64,000 bases of DNA from NCBI RefSeq assembly GCF_017114825.1, contig NZ_JADEVO010000003.1:62001-126000 (forward strand), in the 5' to 3' direction. The DNA comes from Pseudomonas gregormendelii (GTDB lineage Bacteria > Pseudomonadota > Gammaproteobacteria > Pseudomonadales > Pseudomonadaceae). Below the pieces are notes generated by a model, which was not told where the DNA came from, made no database searches, and saw nothing but the letters and a program-made list of their open reading frames with translations. The translations under genes were made by a program, and so were the position numbers. This document shows positions 8,417 through 17,481 of the stretch, one piece after another; the stretch's first letter is position 1; the number at the start of each line of letters is the position of its first letter.

Positions 8417-9190
8417 ATGTGGCGCGGGATCTGGTTGTTGTTGATGCTGGCATCCACCGGGGTGACGGCTGCGCAAAAAATTCGCTATTGCGATTACCCG
8501 GTCTACCCGCCGATCTCCTGGAGCGACGGCAAACAGATACGCGGGCTCGCTCCCGGCGTGGTTAAAAAACTGTTCGGGCAATTGGGCTACGAGGTCGAGC
8601 TCGTCGAGCTGGATAACTGGAATCGCTGCGTGCTGGATGCCGTTGAAGGTCGGGTGGATGTGGTGCTGGCCTATCGCACTGCAGAGCGTGAGCAGGCCCT
8701 GGCTTTTTCGACGGTGCCGGTACTGCGCGAGGAAGTCGCGGTGTTCATCAATCGCCGGCACCCGGTAACAATAGATCGGCTGGAGGACCTGGCGCACTAC
8801 CGTGGTGGTTTCCTGTTCGGAGAAAGTTATGGCGAGACGTTCGACCGCTTTGTCGACCAGCACCAGAACATCGAACGGGTCTCTGATAGCCAGCAGAACT
8901 TTGGCAAGTTGATCCGCGGCCGCATCGACTTCGTCGTCTCCGAGCGGCGCACCGGGCAAATGCGCGTCGATACCCTGCCGGGCACCCAGGACATCGTGGC
9001 CCTGGCCGATTCCTTTGGTGTGGATTACCTGCGAGTGGCCGTGTCGCGTCGTTCGCCCCTGGCCAGTTGCATGGTCGATATCAATGCGCAGTTGCAGCAC
9101 ATGGTCGATTCGGGCGAGATCGACCGCTTGCTTCACGAGAGTGAGGTCATCTACCGCGACACGCTCCAGCAACCGGCGGATCGACCATGA
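8417..9190 (+). CDS. Periplasmic solute-binding protein (family 3-like) coupled to the aru sensor kinase
   Basis: A 257-residue protein with a signal peptide ([20 protein letters not shown]) and the fold signature of SBP_bac_3 proteins: [13 protein letters not shown], a [22 protein letters not shown] lobe, and [21 protein letters not shown]. There is no lipobox and no ABC permease or ATPase nearby. Its stop overlaps the start of the sensor kinase (ATGA, 9187-9190), which implies translational coupling. I infer that it presents a ligand, perhaps arginine or 2-ketoarginine, to the kinase periplasmic domain. It could instead be an orphan transport protein. The two Cys of the mature protein (CDYP and NRCVLD) could form a disulphide. 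Confidence 0.78.
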   Translation: MWRGIWLLLMLASTGVTAAQKIRYCDYPVYPPISWSDGKQIRGLAPGVVKKLFGQLGYEVELVELDNWNRCVLDAVEGRVDVVLAYRTAEREQALAFSTVPVLREEVAVFINRRHPVTIDRLEDLAHYRGGFLFGESYGETFDRFVDQHQNIERVSDSQQNFGKLIRGRIDFVVSERRTGQMRVDTLPGTQDIVALADSFGVDYLRVAVSRRSPLASCMVDINAQLQHMVDSGEIDRLLHESEVIYRDTLQQPADRP

Positions 9191-11451
9191 TTCGGGCCCG
9201 GCCCGGCGGCCTGTTGCGGCGCCTGCTGCTGTTTATCCTGTTCTTCAGCCTGTGTTTTACGGTGCTGGCGAGCAGCGTGCAGCTGTACTTTGAGTATCGA
9301 CGCGAGATGCGCGAAATCGACTCGCGCATGGAGCTGATTCGCGCCGGCTACCTGGCCAGCCTGGAGCGCAGTCTGTGGGACCTGAACCAGGATCAGCTCA
9401 ACGTGCAGTTGCGCGGCCTGGTGGACTTTTCCGACGTGGCGCGCGTGCGCCTGATCAGCCCTGATTTCGATCTGCTGCAAGGCACTGCCGAGCCGGTCGG
9501 GCCGCTGCGAATAGAACGTTTTGCCCTCGACTACCAGCCGCCATCGGGGGCGGTGCGTCATTTGGGGCAACTGGAGGTCACCACCGACCTGGGGGCGGTG
9601 CATGAGCGCCTGTACACCACCGGGCTGACCAGCCTGCTGTGGATGAGTGTGTTTCTGTGCGGCCTGGCGGTGGTGCTGTCGGGGTTGTTTTATCGCCTGG
9701 TCACTCGCCACCTGCAAGTCATGGCCGAGTTTGCCCGGCGCATCGCTGCGGGCGATTCCCACGAGCCGTTACGCCTGGACAAGCGTCGCCGTGCGGACGA
9801 AGACGAAGACGAAGACGAAATCGACACCGTGGCCCATGCTCTGGACGACATGCGCCGGGCCATTCTCAGTGACATCGACCGCCGCGAAAGCGATCGGCTG
9901 GCGTTGCAGGATAACCGTGACGAACTGCTGCGAATGGTCGAGCGGCGCACCGCCAGCCTGATGCGCGCCAAGGATGAAGCGGAAGCGGCCAACCTCGCCA
10001 AGTCGCGTTTCCTTGCCACCATGAGCCATGAGTTGCGTACCCCGCTCAACGGCATCCTCGGCATGGCCGAATTGCTGCGCGATGCGCCGCTGGACGCACT
10101 CGGCGGCAAGCGGCTGGATGCGCTGTACAAAGCCGGCGAAGGGTTGCTGTCGATCCTCAACGAAGTGCTGTATTTCGCCCGGCTGGAGGAGGGCGCCAGC
10201 CATCCGGAGGCGGTGGAATTCTCGCTGCGGCAATTGCTTGATGAGGTAATGACACTGCTCGAACCCCGCGCGCTGGGCAACGACACGATCCTGCAATGCT
10301 ACATCGACCCACGGGTAGCGCAGCGGCATCACGGCGCCGAACAATTCCTGCGCCAGGTGCTGAGCAACCTGCTGGCCAACGCCATCAAATTTACCGAGGG
10401 CGGGCAGGTCAAGGTGGAGATAGCGCTGTTGCCTGGCGCCCCTGGACAACGGCTGCGCGTCAGCGTTACCGACGACGGCATCGGCATCGCGCCGGCGATG
10501 CAGCAGAAGATTTTTGAGCGCTTCACCCAGGCCAGTGAAGAGGTGGCGCAGCGCTTCGGCGGCACCGGCTTGGGGCTGGCGATCAGCAAGCATCTGGTGG
10601 AGCAATTGGGCGGGCGTATCGGCGTGGACAGCGAGGTCGGGCGCGGCAGTTGTTTCTGGTTCGAACTGGCGCTGCAACCGGCTAACGGCGTGGCACCCGT
10701 TGCGGCAGACAGTGTTGCAGGGCAGGCTTTGCGCATTCTGGTGGTCGAGGACGTGGCGCTCAACCGCGAGGTGGTCGAGGGCCTTTTGCTGCGCGACGGG
10801 CATCAGGTCTGGCTAGCCGAGGACGCCGAGCAGGCATTGGTTCAATGTGCCGCGCAGTCGTTTGATCTGATCTTGCTCGACGTGCACCTGCCCGGCATCA
10901 GCGGCGTCGAGCTGTGTAAACGGCTGCGCGACACTCCGGGGCCGAATCGCCACAGCCGCCTGTTTGCCCTGACGGCCAGTGTGCAGCCGGCCCTGGTTCG
11001 CGGTTACCTGGATGCCGGCATGGACGGCATCCTCGCCAAGCCCCTGAAACTCGACACTCTGCGCCAGGCGCTGGCTGACCAGGCCCCCGTAGCCACTTCG
11101 CCACTCGATGACGCGGCCATGGATTGGCCGCTGCTGGAAACACACCGTACTTTGCTCGGTGAACAGAAACTGCTGGGATTGTTGAAGGTGTTGCGCGACT
11201 CGATTCAACAGCATAGCCATGCACTCGCCGAAGCGATCACGGCAGACGACTGCACCGAGGTCGCGCACCTGGCCCACCGCCTGGCTGGCAGCAGCGACTC
11301 CCTGGGATTTCGCGCGTTGGCCAACGTCCTGCGCGCATTGGAGCAAGCCGCAATGATCAACGATGAGGCGGCGTTACGCGGGTTGGCGCCGCAGGTGCAC
11401 GAGCAGCTGCGGTGCTCGCGACAGACCCTGGCAGACCTGTTGCAGGCCTGA
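9187..11451 (+). CDS. aruS: Hybrid sensor histidine kinase of the aru locus (TorS-like)
   Basis: A 754-residue kinase. It has a first membrane helix (about 10-32), a periplasmic domain, a second helix (about 148-172), HAMP and a Glu/Asp repeat. The dimerisation domain contains H281 in [12 protein letters not shown], and the ATPase domain shows NAIKF, DDGIGI and [10 protein letters not shown] boxes. A receiver carries D565 in LLDVHLPG, and a C-terminal HPt domain carries H697 in [13 protein letters not shown]. All phosphorelay residues are present, so His-Asp-His-Asp transfer to the response regulator is expected. By position it corresponds to AruS. Start ATG 9187 overlaps the binding-protein stop. 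Ligand specificity is not visible in the sequence. Confidence 0.85.
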   Translation: MIRARPGGLLRRLLLFILFFSLCFTVLASSVQLYFEYRREMREIDSRMELIRAGYLASLERSLWDLNQDQLNVQLRGLVDFSDVARVRLISPDFDLLQGTAEPVGPLRIERFALDYQPPSGAVRHLGQLEVTTDLGAVHERLYTTGLTSLLWMSVFLCGLAVVLSGLFYRLVTRHLQVMAEFARRIAAGDSHEPLRLDKRRRADEDEDEDEIDTVAHALDDMRRAILSDIDRRESDRLALQDNRDELLRMVERRTASLMRAKDEAEAANLAKSRFLATMSHELRTPLNGILGMAELLRDAPLDALGGKRLDALYKAGEGLLSILNEVLYFARLEEGASHPEAVEFSLRQLLDEVMTLLEPRALGNDTILQCYIDPRVAQRHHGAEQFLRQVLSNLLANAIKFTEGGQVKVEIALLPGAPGQRLRVSVTDDGIGIAPAMQQKIFERFTQASEEVAQRFGGTGLGLAISKHLVEQLGGRIGVDSEVGRGSCFWFELALQPANGVAPVAADSVAGQALRILVVEDVALNREVVEGLLLRDGHQVWLAEDAEQALVQCAAQSFDLILLDVHLPGISGVELCKRLRDTPGPNRHSRLFALTASVQPALVRGYLDAGMDGILAKPLKLDTLRQALADQAPVATSPLDDAAMDWPLLETHRTLLGEQKLLGLLKVLRDSIQQHSHALAEAITADDCTEVAHLAHRLAGSSDSLGFRALANVLRALEQAAMINDEAALRGLAPQVHEQLRCSRQTLADLLQA
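9796..9819 (+). repeat. In-frame GACGAA x4 microsatellite inside the sensor kinase
   Basis: Four perfect copies of GACGAA encode (Asp-Glu)4 just after the HAMP domain of the sensor kinase. Gain or loss of a unit would change the linker by two residues without a frameshift. Confidence 0.9.
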
Positions 11452-11575
11452 CGTACAAGTTTGTTACGACTTTTTACATCTTTGATCCTCAGGTTCAACT
11501 CGAACTTACATGCCTTTCCAATAATCGACGCAACCGCCACAGCGCGGTCTTCGAAGCTTATTGGAGATAATAATA

Positions 11576-11650
11576 ATGAACTGCCGTAAAGCTCATCCTT
11601 TCCCGCGCCATGACGTCCTGTCAGCCGCCGCGCACCGCGCCGACTGCTGA
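11576..11650 (+). CDS. Possible 24-residue leader peptide upstream of the amino-acid permease
   Basis: A short ORF begins with ATG at 11576 and ends with TGA at 11648-11650; it encodes MNCRKAHPFPRHDVLSAAAHRADC. A good TTGGAG ribosome site lies about ten bases upstream of the ATG. The permease start at 11660 follows after nine bases, and its GAGGTG ribosome site overlaps the small ORF stop, so translation of the two could be coupled. The peptide has three Arg, three His and two Cys. Whether it is translated is unknown; a chance ORF is possible, but the ribosome site and spacing argue for function. Confidence 0.45.
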   Translation: MNCRKAHPFPRHDVLSAAAHRADC

Positions 11651-11659
11651 GGTGCCGAC

Positions 11660-13072
11660 ATGAGCGAATCAATCGACCGCCAAGGTATCCACCTGACCCG
11701 CGCCCTGAAAAGCCGGCACATTTTCATGTTGTCCCTGGGAGGTGTGATCGGCACCGGGCTGTTCATGGGCTCCGGCGTGACCATCAACCAGGGCGGCCCG
11801 GTCGGGGCGATCCTGTGCTACTTGGTCGCGGGCTTCCTGATGTACCTGGTGATGGTCTGCCTCGGTGAACTGTCTGTGCAAATGCCGGTGTCCGGCTCGT
11901 TCCAGACTCACGCCACCAAATTCATCGGGCCCGGCACCGGCTTCATGATCGGCTGGGTCTACTGGATGAGCTGGGCCACCACCGTGGGGCTGGAATTCAC
12001 CGCAGCGGGCATGTTGATGGAACGCTGGTTCCCGACCGTGCCGATCTGGTACTGGTCAGCCTTGTTCGTCGCGGTACTGTTCGGCCTTAACGCCCTGGCG
12101 ACCCGTGCGTTCGGCGAAGCGGAATACTGGTTTTCCGGGATCAAGGTTGCTGCGATTCTGGGGTTCATCGTGGTCGGCGTGCTGGTGATCTTCGGCGCCA
12201 TCCCGCTGACCAGTGGCGAGCCGGCGCCCATGATGACCAACCTGATTGGCGACTCACTGTTCCCCAACGGCCTGTCAGCTGTGTTCGCAGTGATGATGAC
12301 CGTGGTGTACGCGTTCCAGGGTTGCGAAATCATGGGCGTGGCGGCTGGCGAAACCGATCAGCCGGAGAAAAGCATTCCCCGTGCGGTTCGCAACGTGGTG
12401 TTTCGCGTATTGATCTTCTACGTGCTGGCGATCGTGGTGCTCTCGGCCATCGTGCCCTGGCAGCAGGCCGGACTGATGGAGAGTCCGTTCGTGCAGGTGT
12501 TCGATATGGTCGGTATTCCCTACGCTGCCGACCTGATGAACTTCGTGATCCTGACGGCGATTTTGTCGGTGGGCAACTCCGGGCTGTATGCCTCGACGCG
12601 CATCTTGTGGGCAATGTCCAAGACCGGCATGGCCCCGACAAGCTTCTCGCCATTGAGCAAGCGCGGCGTGCCGTTGCGGGCGTTGAGCATCACCCTGTGC
12701 TTTGCGCTGGTGTCGCTGATGACCAGTTTTGTCGCCGCCGATACTTTGTTCATGGTGCTGATGGCGGTGAGCGGCATGTCGGGCACGGTGACATGGATTG
12801 TCATTGCCCTGGCGCAGTACAAGTTCCGCAAGGCCTACCTGCGTGATGGCGGCAAACTGAGCGATCTTAAATACCGTGCGCCCTGGTTTCCGCTGATTCC
12901 GCTGACGTGCATTGTGTTGTGCTGTTCGTTGTTTGTATTCCTGGCACTGGACGAGACGCAACGGCCTTCACTGTATTGGGGCGGTGGCTTCATCGCGCTG
13001 TGTTACAGCGCTTACTTCCTGATTTATCGCAAGCGTCAGGGGGTGTTGGCGCCGAGCTTGCCGTCTGTTTGA
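11660..13072 (+). CDS. APC-family amino-acid permease (MmuP/ProY-like)
   Basis: A 470-residue inner-membrane carrier with twelve predicted helices. The first helix contains the APC signature LSLGGVIGTGLFMGSG, and an internal CLGELSVQMPVSGSF segment and VAAGETDQPEKSIPRAV loop are typical of the AAT subfamily, closest by eye to MmuP. Substrate is not determined by these motifs. Position between the sensor kinase and the arginine transaminase genes corresponds from memory to PA4981, so arginine, 2-ketoarginine or another basic amino acid is a reasonable guess. A strong terminator follows, separating it from the catabolic operon. Confidence 0.85.
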   Translation: MSESIDRQGIHLTRALKSRHIFMLSLGGVIGTGLFMGSGVTINQGGPVGAILCYLVAGFLMYLVMVCLGELSVQMPVSGSFQTHATKFIGPGTGFMIGWVYWMSWATTVGLEFTAAGMLMERWFPTVPIWYWSALFVAVLFGLNALATRAFGEAEYWFSGIKVAAILGFIVVGVLVIFGAIPLTSGEPAPMMTNLIGDSLFPNGLSAVFAVMMTVVYAFQGCEIMGVAAGETDQPEKSIPRAVRNVVFRVLIFYVLAIVVLSAIVPWQQAGLMESPFVQVFDMVGIPYAADLMNFVILTAILSVGNSGLYASTRILWAMSKTGMAPTSFSPLSKRGVPLRALSITLCFALVSLMTSFVAADTLFMVLMAVSGMSGTVTWIVIALAQYKFRKAYLRDGGKLSDLKYRAPWFPLIPLTCIVLCCSLFVFLALDETQRPSLYWGGGFIALCYSAYFLIYRKRQGVLAPSLPSV

Positions 13073-13091
13073 TGGCTTGAGGCGGACAAAG

Positions 13092-13121
13092 AACGCGACG
13101 GGTGACCGTCGCGTTTTTTTG
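13092..13121 (+). terminator. Rho-independent terminator after the permease
   Basis: A perfect 10-bp stem, AACGCGACGG (13092-13101) and CCGTCGCGTT (13106-13115), closes a GTGA loop and is followed by a T-run. It lies 19 bases after the permease stop. Confidence 0.92.
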
Positions 13122-13290
13122 TTTCAAGGCTGCGAACACGGTCATTCTCGCTGTAATGGGCAGGGGCATGTGCCCAGTTGTTCAAAGTTGTAACAAGCGC
13201 AGCCTTCTAGCCCGTTAAATAATCAATAAATCTATATATATCAATTAGATAATAAGAATTTAGCTCGATCTAGCCACCAATTGCCGCCTT

Positions 13291-13308
13291 ACTGAACACT
13301 CGTTTAGT
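13291..13308. promoter_or_regulatory. Candidate operator palindrome before the aru catabolic operon
   Basis: ACTGAACACTCGTTTAGT is an inverted repeat with 7-base arms (one mismatch) and a 4-base spacer, starting 71 bases before the crotonase ATG. The shape resembles TetR-family sites for acyl-CoA-responsive repressors (GAAC-N4-GTTT core). A strongly AT-rich block (13217-13262) precedes it and may hold the promoter. Otherwise no gene is seen between the terminator and 13362. Confidence 0.4.
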
Positions 13309-13361
13309 ATGGCCTCAGTCGCATCACCTCATTCCAATCAAAAATAATCCGAGGCCCCGCA

Positions 13362-14153
13362 ATGACTACTCAACCTTCACTGCTCAGCCAGGTCGAAGCA
13401 GGCGTTGCCTGGATCACCCTCAACCGCACGGCTCAGCGCAACGCCCTCGACATCCCGACCCTGAAAAACCTGCACGCCCTGCTGGACGAATTCAACGCCG
13501 ACCCGGCCGTTCGCGTTGTCGTGCTGACCGGCAGCGGCCGCAGCTTCTGCGCCGGGGCGGACCTCGCGGAGTGGGCCGAAGCCGAAGCCCGTGGCGATCT
13601 GGAAACCTCTGGCTGGACCGAAACCGCCCACGCCCTGATGAGCCGTCTGTACAGCCTGGAAAAACCCACCATCGCCGCCATCAACGGCACTGCTGTCGGC
13701 GCCGGCATGGACCTGACCTTGTGCTGCGACCTGCGCCTGGCCGCGCAGTCGGCGCGGTTCAAGGCTGGCTACACCAGCATGGCGTACTCCCCGGACGCCG
13801 GTGCCAGCTGGCACTTGCCCAGGTTGATCGGCACCGAACAAGCCAAGCGCCTGCTGTTCCTCGATGAACTGTGGGGGGCAGACCGGGCCCTGGCCACCGG
13901 GCTGGTAGGCGAAGTGTGCGCCGATGAACAACTGCTCGACGTCGCCGGCGAACTGGCAACGCGCCTGGCCAACGGCCCGACCTTCGCTTTCGCCCAGACC
14001 AAGAAACTGATGCGCGAAGGCGCCCAGCGCGACCTGCCGCAGCAACTGCAAGCCGAACTGGCGGCCGGCCTGCTGTGTGGTCGCAGTGAAGACGGCGCAG
14101 AAGCGTTGCGGGCTTCCGTGGAAAAACGCCCGGCACGTTTCGTCGGCAAATAA
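13362..14153 (+). CDS. Enoyl-CoA hydratase/isomerase (crotonase) family protein, aru operon
   Basis: A 263-residue crotonase. The oxyanion-hole segments are visible (SGRSFCAGADL and AINGTAVGAGMDL). Where classical hydratases have catalytic Glu (rat E144 and E164), the sequence reads YSPDAGASWHLPRLIG followed by EQAKRLLFL. The first Glu is replaced by the SPDxG pattern of PaaG-like isomerases/hydratases, and the second is missing too. It may therefore be an isomerase, a hydratase using Asp, or a different acyl-CoA reaction. It is the first gene of the six-gene aru catabolic series and corresponds from memory to PA4980. GAGG lies nine bases before the ATG. Confidence 0.85.
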   Translation: MTTQPSLLSQVEAGVAWITLNRTAQRNALDIPTLKNLHALLDEFNADPAVRVVVLTGSGRSFCAGADLAEWAEAEARGDLETSGWTETAHALMSRLYSLEKPTIAAINGTAVGAGMDLTLCCDLRLAAQSARFKAGYTSMAYSPDAGASWHLPRLIGTEQAKRLLFLDELWGADRALATGLVGEVCADEQLLDVAGELATRLANGPTFAFAQTKKLMREGAQRDLPQQLQAELAAGLLCGRSEDGAEALRASVEKRPARFVGK

Positions 14154-14198
14154 GCCTGCACCACCCTCATACCCCGTGAACGAACAACAGGTAGCACC

Positions 14199-15359
14199 AT
14201 GAATTTCCAACTGACCCAAGAACAAGAAATGTTGGTGGAAGCGGTACGCAGCTTTGTCGCCAAGGAACTGCTGCCCCACGAGGAAGCGGTGGACCGCGTA
14301 GACGAAGTCTCCCCTGAGTTGGCGGCAGAGATTCGCGGCAAAGCCATCGCCGCCGGTTTCTATGCTTTCAACATGCCGGAGGAGGTCGGTGGCGGCGGGC
14401 TCGACTACCTGTCCCAGGCGCTGATAGAGCGTGAGCTGTCAAAGGTTTCGTGGGCGCTGCACGTGTTCGTCGCACGGCCTTCGAAGATCCTCATGGCCTG
14501 TACGGGCAGCCAGATCGGCGACTACCTGCTGCCTTGCATCCAGGGCGAGAAAATCGACTGCTTCGCCCTGACCGAACCCGGTGCCGGGTCCGACGCCAAT
14601 GCGATCAAGACCCGCGCCGTGCGCGACGGTGAAGACTTCGTCCTGAACGGCAGCAAGCACTTCATCAGCCACGCCGGGCACGCCGATTTCGCCATAGTCT
14701 TTGCGGTTACCGACACCTATGAACACAACGGCCGCAAGCGCAACGCCGTGACTTCGTTCCTGGTGGATCGCGACACCCCGGGCATGACCATTCGCCGCGG
14801 CCCCAAGTGCGTGAGCAACCGCGGTTACCACACCTTCGAAATGTTCTTTGACGACTGCCGGGTGCCGGCCAACAAAGTGCTCGGCGAAGTCGGCAAGGGT
14901 TGGGAAGTGGCCAACGCCTGGCTTACGGCCGGCCGGGTGATGGTCGCCGCCAACTGCGTCGGCCAGGCCCAGCGCGCACTCGACGTATCGCTGCAATGGG
15001 CGGCGGATCGCAAGCAGTTCGGCCAGCCGATCGGCACGTATCAGGGCATCTCGTTCAAGCTTGCCGATATGGCCACGCAGATCCGCGCGGCGGAACTGCT
15101 GACCTTGCATACCGCGTGGAAAATGGACCAGGGCACCATGACCGATGGCGAAGCCGGCATGGCAAAACTGTTCGCCAGCGAAGTGCTCGGACGCACCGCC
15201 GATGAGGCGGTGCAGATATTCGGCGGCATGGGCCTGATGGATGAAGGACCGGTGGAGCGCATCTGGCGTAACGCGCGGATCGAGCGCATCTGGGAAGGCA
15301 CCTCGGAAATCCAGCGGCACATCATTTCCCGTGAACTGCTGCGGCCGCTGTTGCGCTGA
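14199..15359 (+). CDS. Acyl-CoA dehydrogenase, aru operon
   Basis: A 386-residue FAD-dependent acyl-CoA dehydrogenase that forms a 2,3-enoyl-CoA and passes electrons to ETF. Family signatures are FALTEPGAGSDANAIKTRA, GGMGLMDEGPVERIWRNARI and the catalytic-base motif WEGTSEIQ with E366. Length and domain order (helical N-domain, beta barrel, helical C-domain) are standard for the family. It lies 45 bases after the crotonase and 18 bases before the acyl-CoA synthetase, clearly in one operon. The acyl substrate is unknown; a guanidinobutyryl-CoA would fit the context. Confidence 0.9.
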   Translation: MNFQLTQEQEMLVEAVRSFVAKELLPHEEAVDRVDEVSPELAAEIRGKAIAAGFYAFNMPEEVGGGGLDYLSQALIERELSKVSWALHVFVARPSKILMACTGSQIGDYLLPCIQGEKIDCFALTEPGAGSDANAIKTRAVRDGEDFVLNGSKHFISHAGHADFAIVFAVTDTYEHNGRKRNAVTSFLVDRDTPGMTIRRGPKCVSNRGYHTFEMFFDDCRVPANKVLGEVGKGWEVANAWLTAGRVMVAANCVGQAQRALDVSLQWAADRKQFGQPIGTYQGISFKLADMATQIRAAELLTLHTAWKMDQGTMTDGEAGMAKLFASEVLGRTADEAVQIFGGMGLMDEGPVERIWRNARIERIWEGTSEIQRHIISRELLRPLLR

Positions 15360-15377
15360 TCGTCCTGGAGAATTGCC

Positions 15378-17477
15378 ATGTCGCAGACTATTCGTGACAA
15401 CCTCAAGCGCCTGCTTGCCCCACGCCATTTGGCATTCGTCGGCGGTCGCAGCATGGCCCGTGCGCTCAAGCGCTGTGCCGAAGGCGGCTACCAGGGGCAG
15501 ATGTGGCTGGTGAACCCGCAACATGAAAGCCTCGAAGGTGTGCCCTGTGTGCGCAGCATTGCCGAGCTGCCCTGTGGCCCGGACGCGGTGTTCATCGCGA
15601 CCAATCGTGAGCTGACCCTCACCGCCGTGGCGCAGTTGGCCGCGAAGGACGCGGGTGGCGCGATATGCTACGCCTCCGGGTTCGCCGAGACCGGGGCGCA
15701 AGGCCAGGCCTTGCAGCAACAGCTGCTGCAGGCAGCCGGCCAGATGGCCTTGCTCGGTCCCAATTGCTACGGCCTGCTCGACTACTTGCACAGCTCGGCC
15801 CTGTGGCCGGTGGCTCATGGCGGCAAGCCAGTGGAGAAGGGCGTCGCCGTGCTGACCCAGAGCGGCAACTTCGCCTACAACCTGTCCATGAGCGACCGTT
15901 CACTGCCGGTGGCCTACATGGCATCGGTGGGTAACCAGGCGCAACTGGGCGTCGCCGAATTGATGGACGTATTACTCGATGAGCCGCGGGTCACGGCCAT
16001 CGGCCTGCACCTTGAAGGGCTGAAGAACGTGCCGGGTTTCGCCCGCGCCGCGCACAAGGCGCTCGAAAAGGGCATTCCGATCATCGCGCTGAAAACCGGC
16101 GTGTCGCAGATCGGTGCCGAACTGGCCCTCAGTCACACCAGTTCGCTGTCAGGTTCCGATGCGCTCTACGACAGCCTGTTTGCACGCTTGGGCGTCATCC
16201 GGGTCAGCGGGCCGGTGAGCTTCGTCGAAACCCTCAAGGCCGCCGCTTGCGGAAAACTCCCCGCGGGCGACAGCCTGATCGCCCTGGCCTGTTCCGGTGG
16301 TGACGCTGGCCTGATTGCCGACTACGCCGAACGCAATGACCTGACGTTGCCCAAGCTCGACGAGACCCAGCGTGAAGAACTCGCGCAGGTGCTGCCCAGC
16401 TACGCCAACCTGGTCAATCCGCTGGATTTCACCACTGCGATCTGGGGTGACGGCGAAGCCTTGAACCGCATGCTCGACAGCGCCCTGCGGACCGAGGCCG
16501 ACGCGGCCATGCTGGTGCTCGATTATCCGGCGGAATCGACCGGTGAACGCAAGGAATGCGACCTGTTGCTTGAGCTTTATTGCGCCGCGCTGGTGCGTCA
16601 CGGCAAGACCGGTTTTGTCACCTCGGCGTTCCCCGAGCTGCTGCCGGCCAGCGCCCGCGAGCGCCTGCATGCCCAGGACGTGGCGGCGCTGCAAGGGGTC
16701 GAAGATGGCCTGGCCGCCTGGGGCCGCATTGCCGGTTATCAGCGTAATCGCCAGGCACTGCTGGCGCTCGGCGAGTCGGCACTGGTACCGCTGTGCCCTC
16801 GAGCTTTGACGGGTGAAGGTCGCCTGCTCAACGAGTGGGATTCGAAACAGGCGTTGCGCGCATTTGGCCTGCCGACGCCCAACGGTGTGCTGAGCACGCC
16901 GGCGAATGCACTGGTCGATGCCAATGGGTTGGGTTACCCGCTGGTGCTCAAAGCCGTCAGTGCACAACTACCCCACAAAACCGAGGCCGGTGCGGTCGCG
17001 CTCAATCTGAAGGACGCCGCCGCCCTGAGCGCCGCGTTGCAAAAAATGCACGCGAGCATCGCCGATTACGCTCCGCACGTGCCCTTCGATCAGGTGCTGC
17101 TGGAACCCATGGCCACGCCGCCCCTGGCTGAACTGATCGTCGGCATCAAGCGCGAAAATGACTTTGGCCTCGCGTTGGTTATCGGCGCCGGGGGCATTTT
17201 GGTGGAGCTGCTCAAGGACAGTCGCAGCCTGCTGCTGCCGACCACCGACGGCGCCATTCGCCGCGCGGTGCTGAGCCTGCGCAGCGCCGGTTTGCTGCAA
17301 GGTTTTCGCGGCCGTGAAGCGGCCGACCTGGACGCGCTGGTGGCGGCGATCCGCGCCGTGGCGGACTACGCCTGCGAAAACGCCGACGCCCTGCTGGAAC
17401 TCGATGTGAACCCATTGTTGGTCGGCGCCCACGGCACGACTGCGGTCGATGCGTTGATTCGCCTCGGCCACGAGTGA
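15378..17477 (+). CDS. NDP-forming acyl-CoA synthetase (acetate-CoA ligase family)
   Basis: A 699-residue single-chain ADP-forming ligase. It has an N-terminal CoA-binding Rossmann domain (about 10-130), succinyl-CoA-ligase-like domains with the phospho-histidine motif ALSHTSSLSGSD, and a C-terminal ATP-grasp domain (from about 475) with LVLKAVSAQLPHKTEAGAV and the closing ELDVNPLLV. These enzymes convert an acid, CoA and ATP to acyl-CoA, ADP and phosphate. The ORF follows the dehydrogenase by 18 bases and precedes aruI by four, so the three are co-translated. Likely role: activation of a carboxylate produced in the same pathway, for example 4-guanidinobutyrate (inference). Confidence 0.85.
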   Translation: MSQTIRDNLKRLLAPRHLAFVGGRSMARALKRCAEGGYQGQMWLVNPQHESLEGVPCVRSIAELPCGPDAVFIATNRELTLTAVAQLAAKDAGGAICYASGFAETGAQGQALQQQLLQAAGQMALLGPNCYGLLDYLHSSALWPVAHGGKPVEKGVAVLTQSGNFAYNLSMSDRSLPVAYMASVGNQAQLGVAELMDVLLDEPRVTAIGLHLEGLKNVPGFARAAHKALEKGIPIIALKTGVSQIGAELALSHTSSLSGSDALYDSLFARLGVIRVSGPVSFVETLKAAACGKLPAGDSLIALACSGGDAGLIADYAERNDLTLPKLDETQREELAQVLPSYANLVNPLDFTTAIWGDGEALNRMLDSALRTEADAAMLVLDYPAESTGERKECDLLLELYCAALVRHGKTGFVTSAFPELLPASARERLHAQDVAALQGVEDGLAAWGRIAGYQRNRQALLALGESALVPLCPRALTGEGRLLNEWDSKQALRAFGLPTPNGVLSTPANALVDANGLGYPLVLKAVSAQLPHKTEAGAVALNLKDAAALSAALQKMHASIADYAPHVPFDQVLLEPMATPPLAELIVGIKRENDFGLALVIGAGGILVELLKDSRSLLLPTTDGAIRRAVLSLRSAGLLQGFRGREAADLDALVAAIRAVADYACENADALLELDVNPLLVGAHGTTAVDALIRLGHE

Positions 17478-17481
17478 GGAT

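Noticed and set aside
12275-12961. 228-codon minus-strand ORF within the permease
   Set aside because: His/Gln/Arg-rich antisense translation typical of shadow frames; the permease frame is intact.
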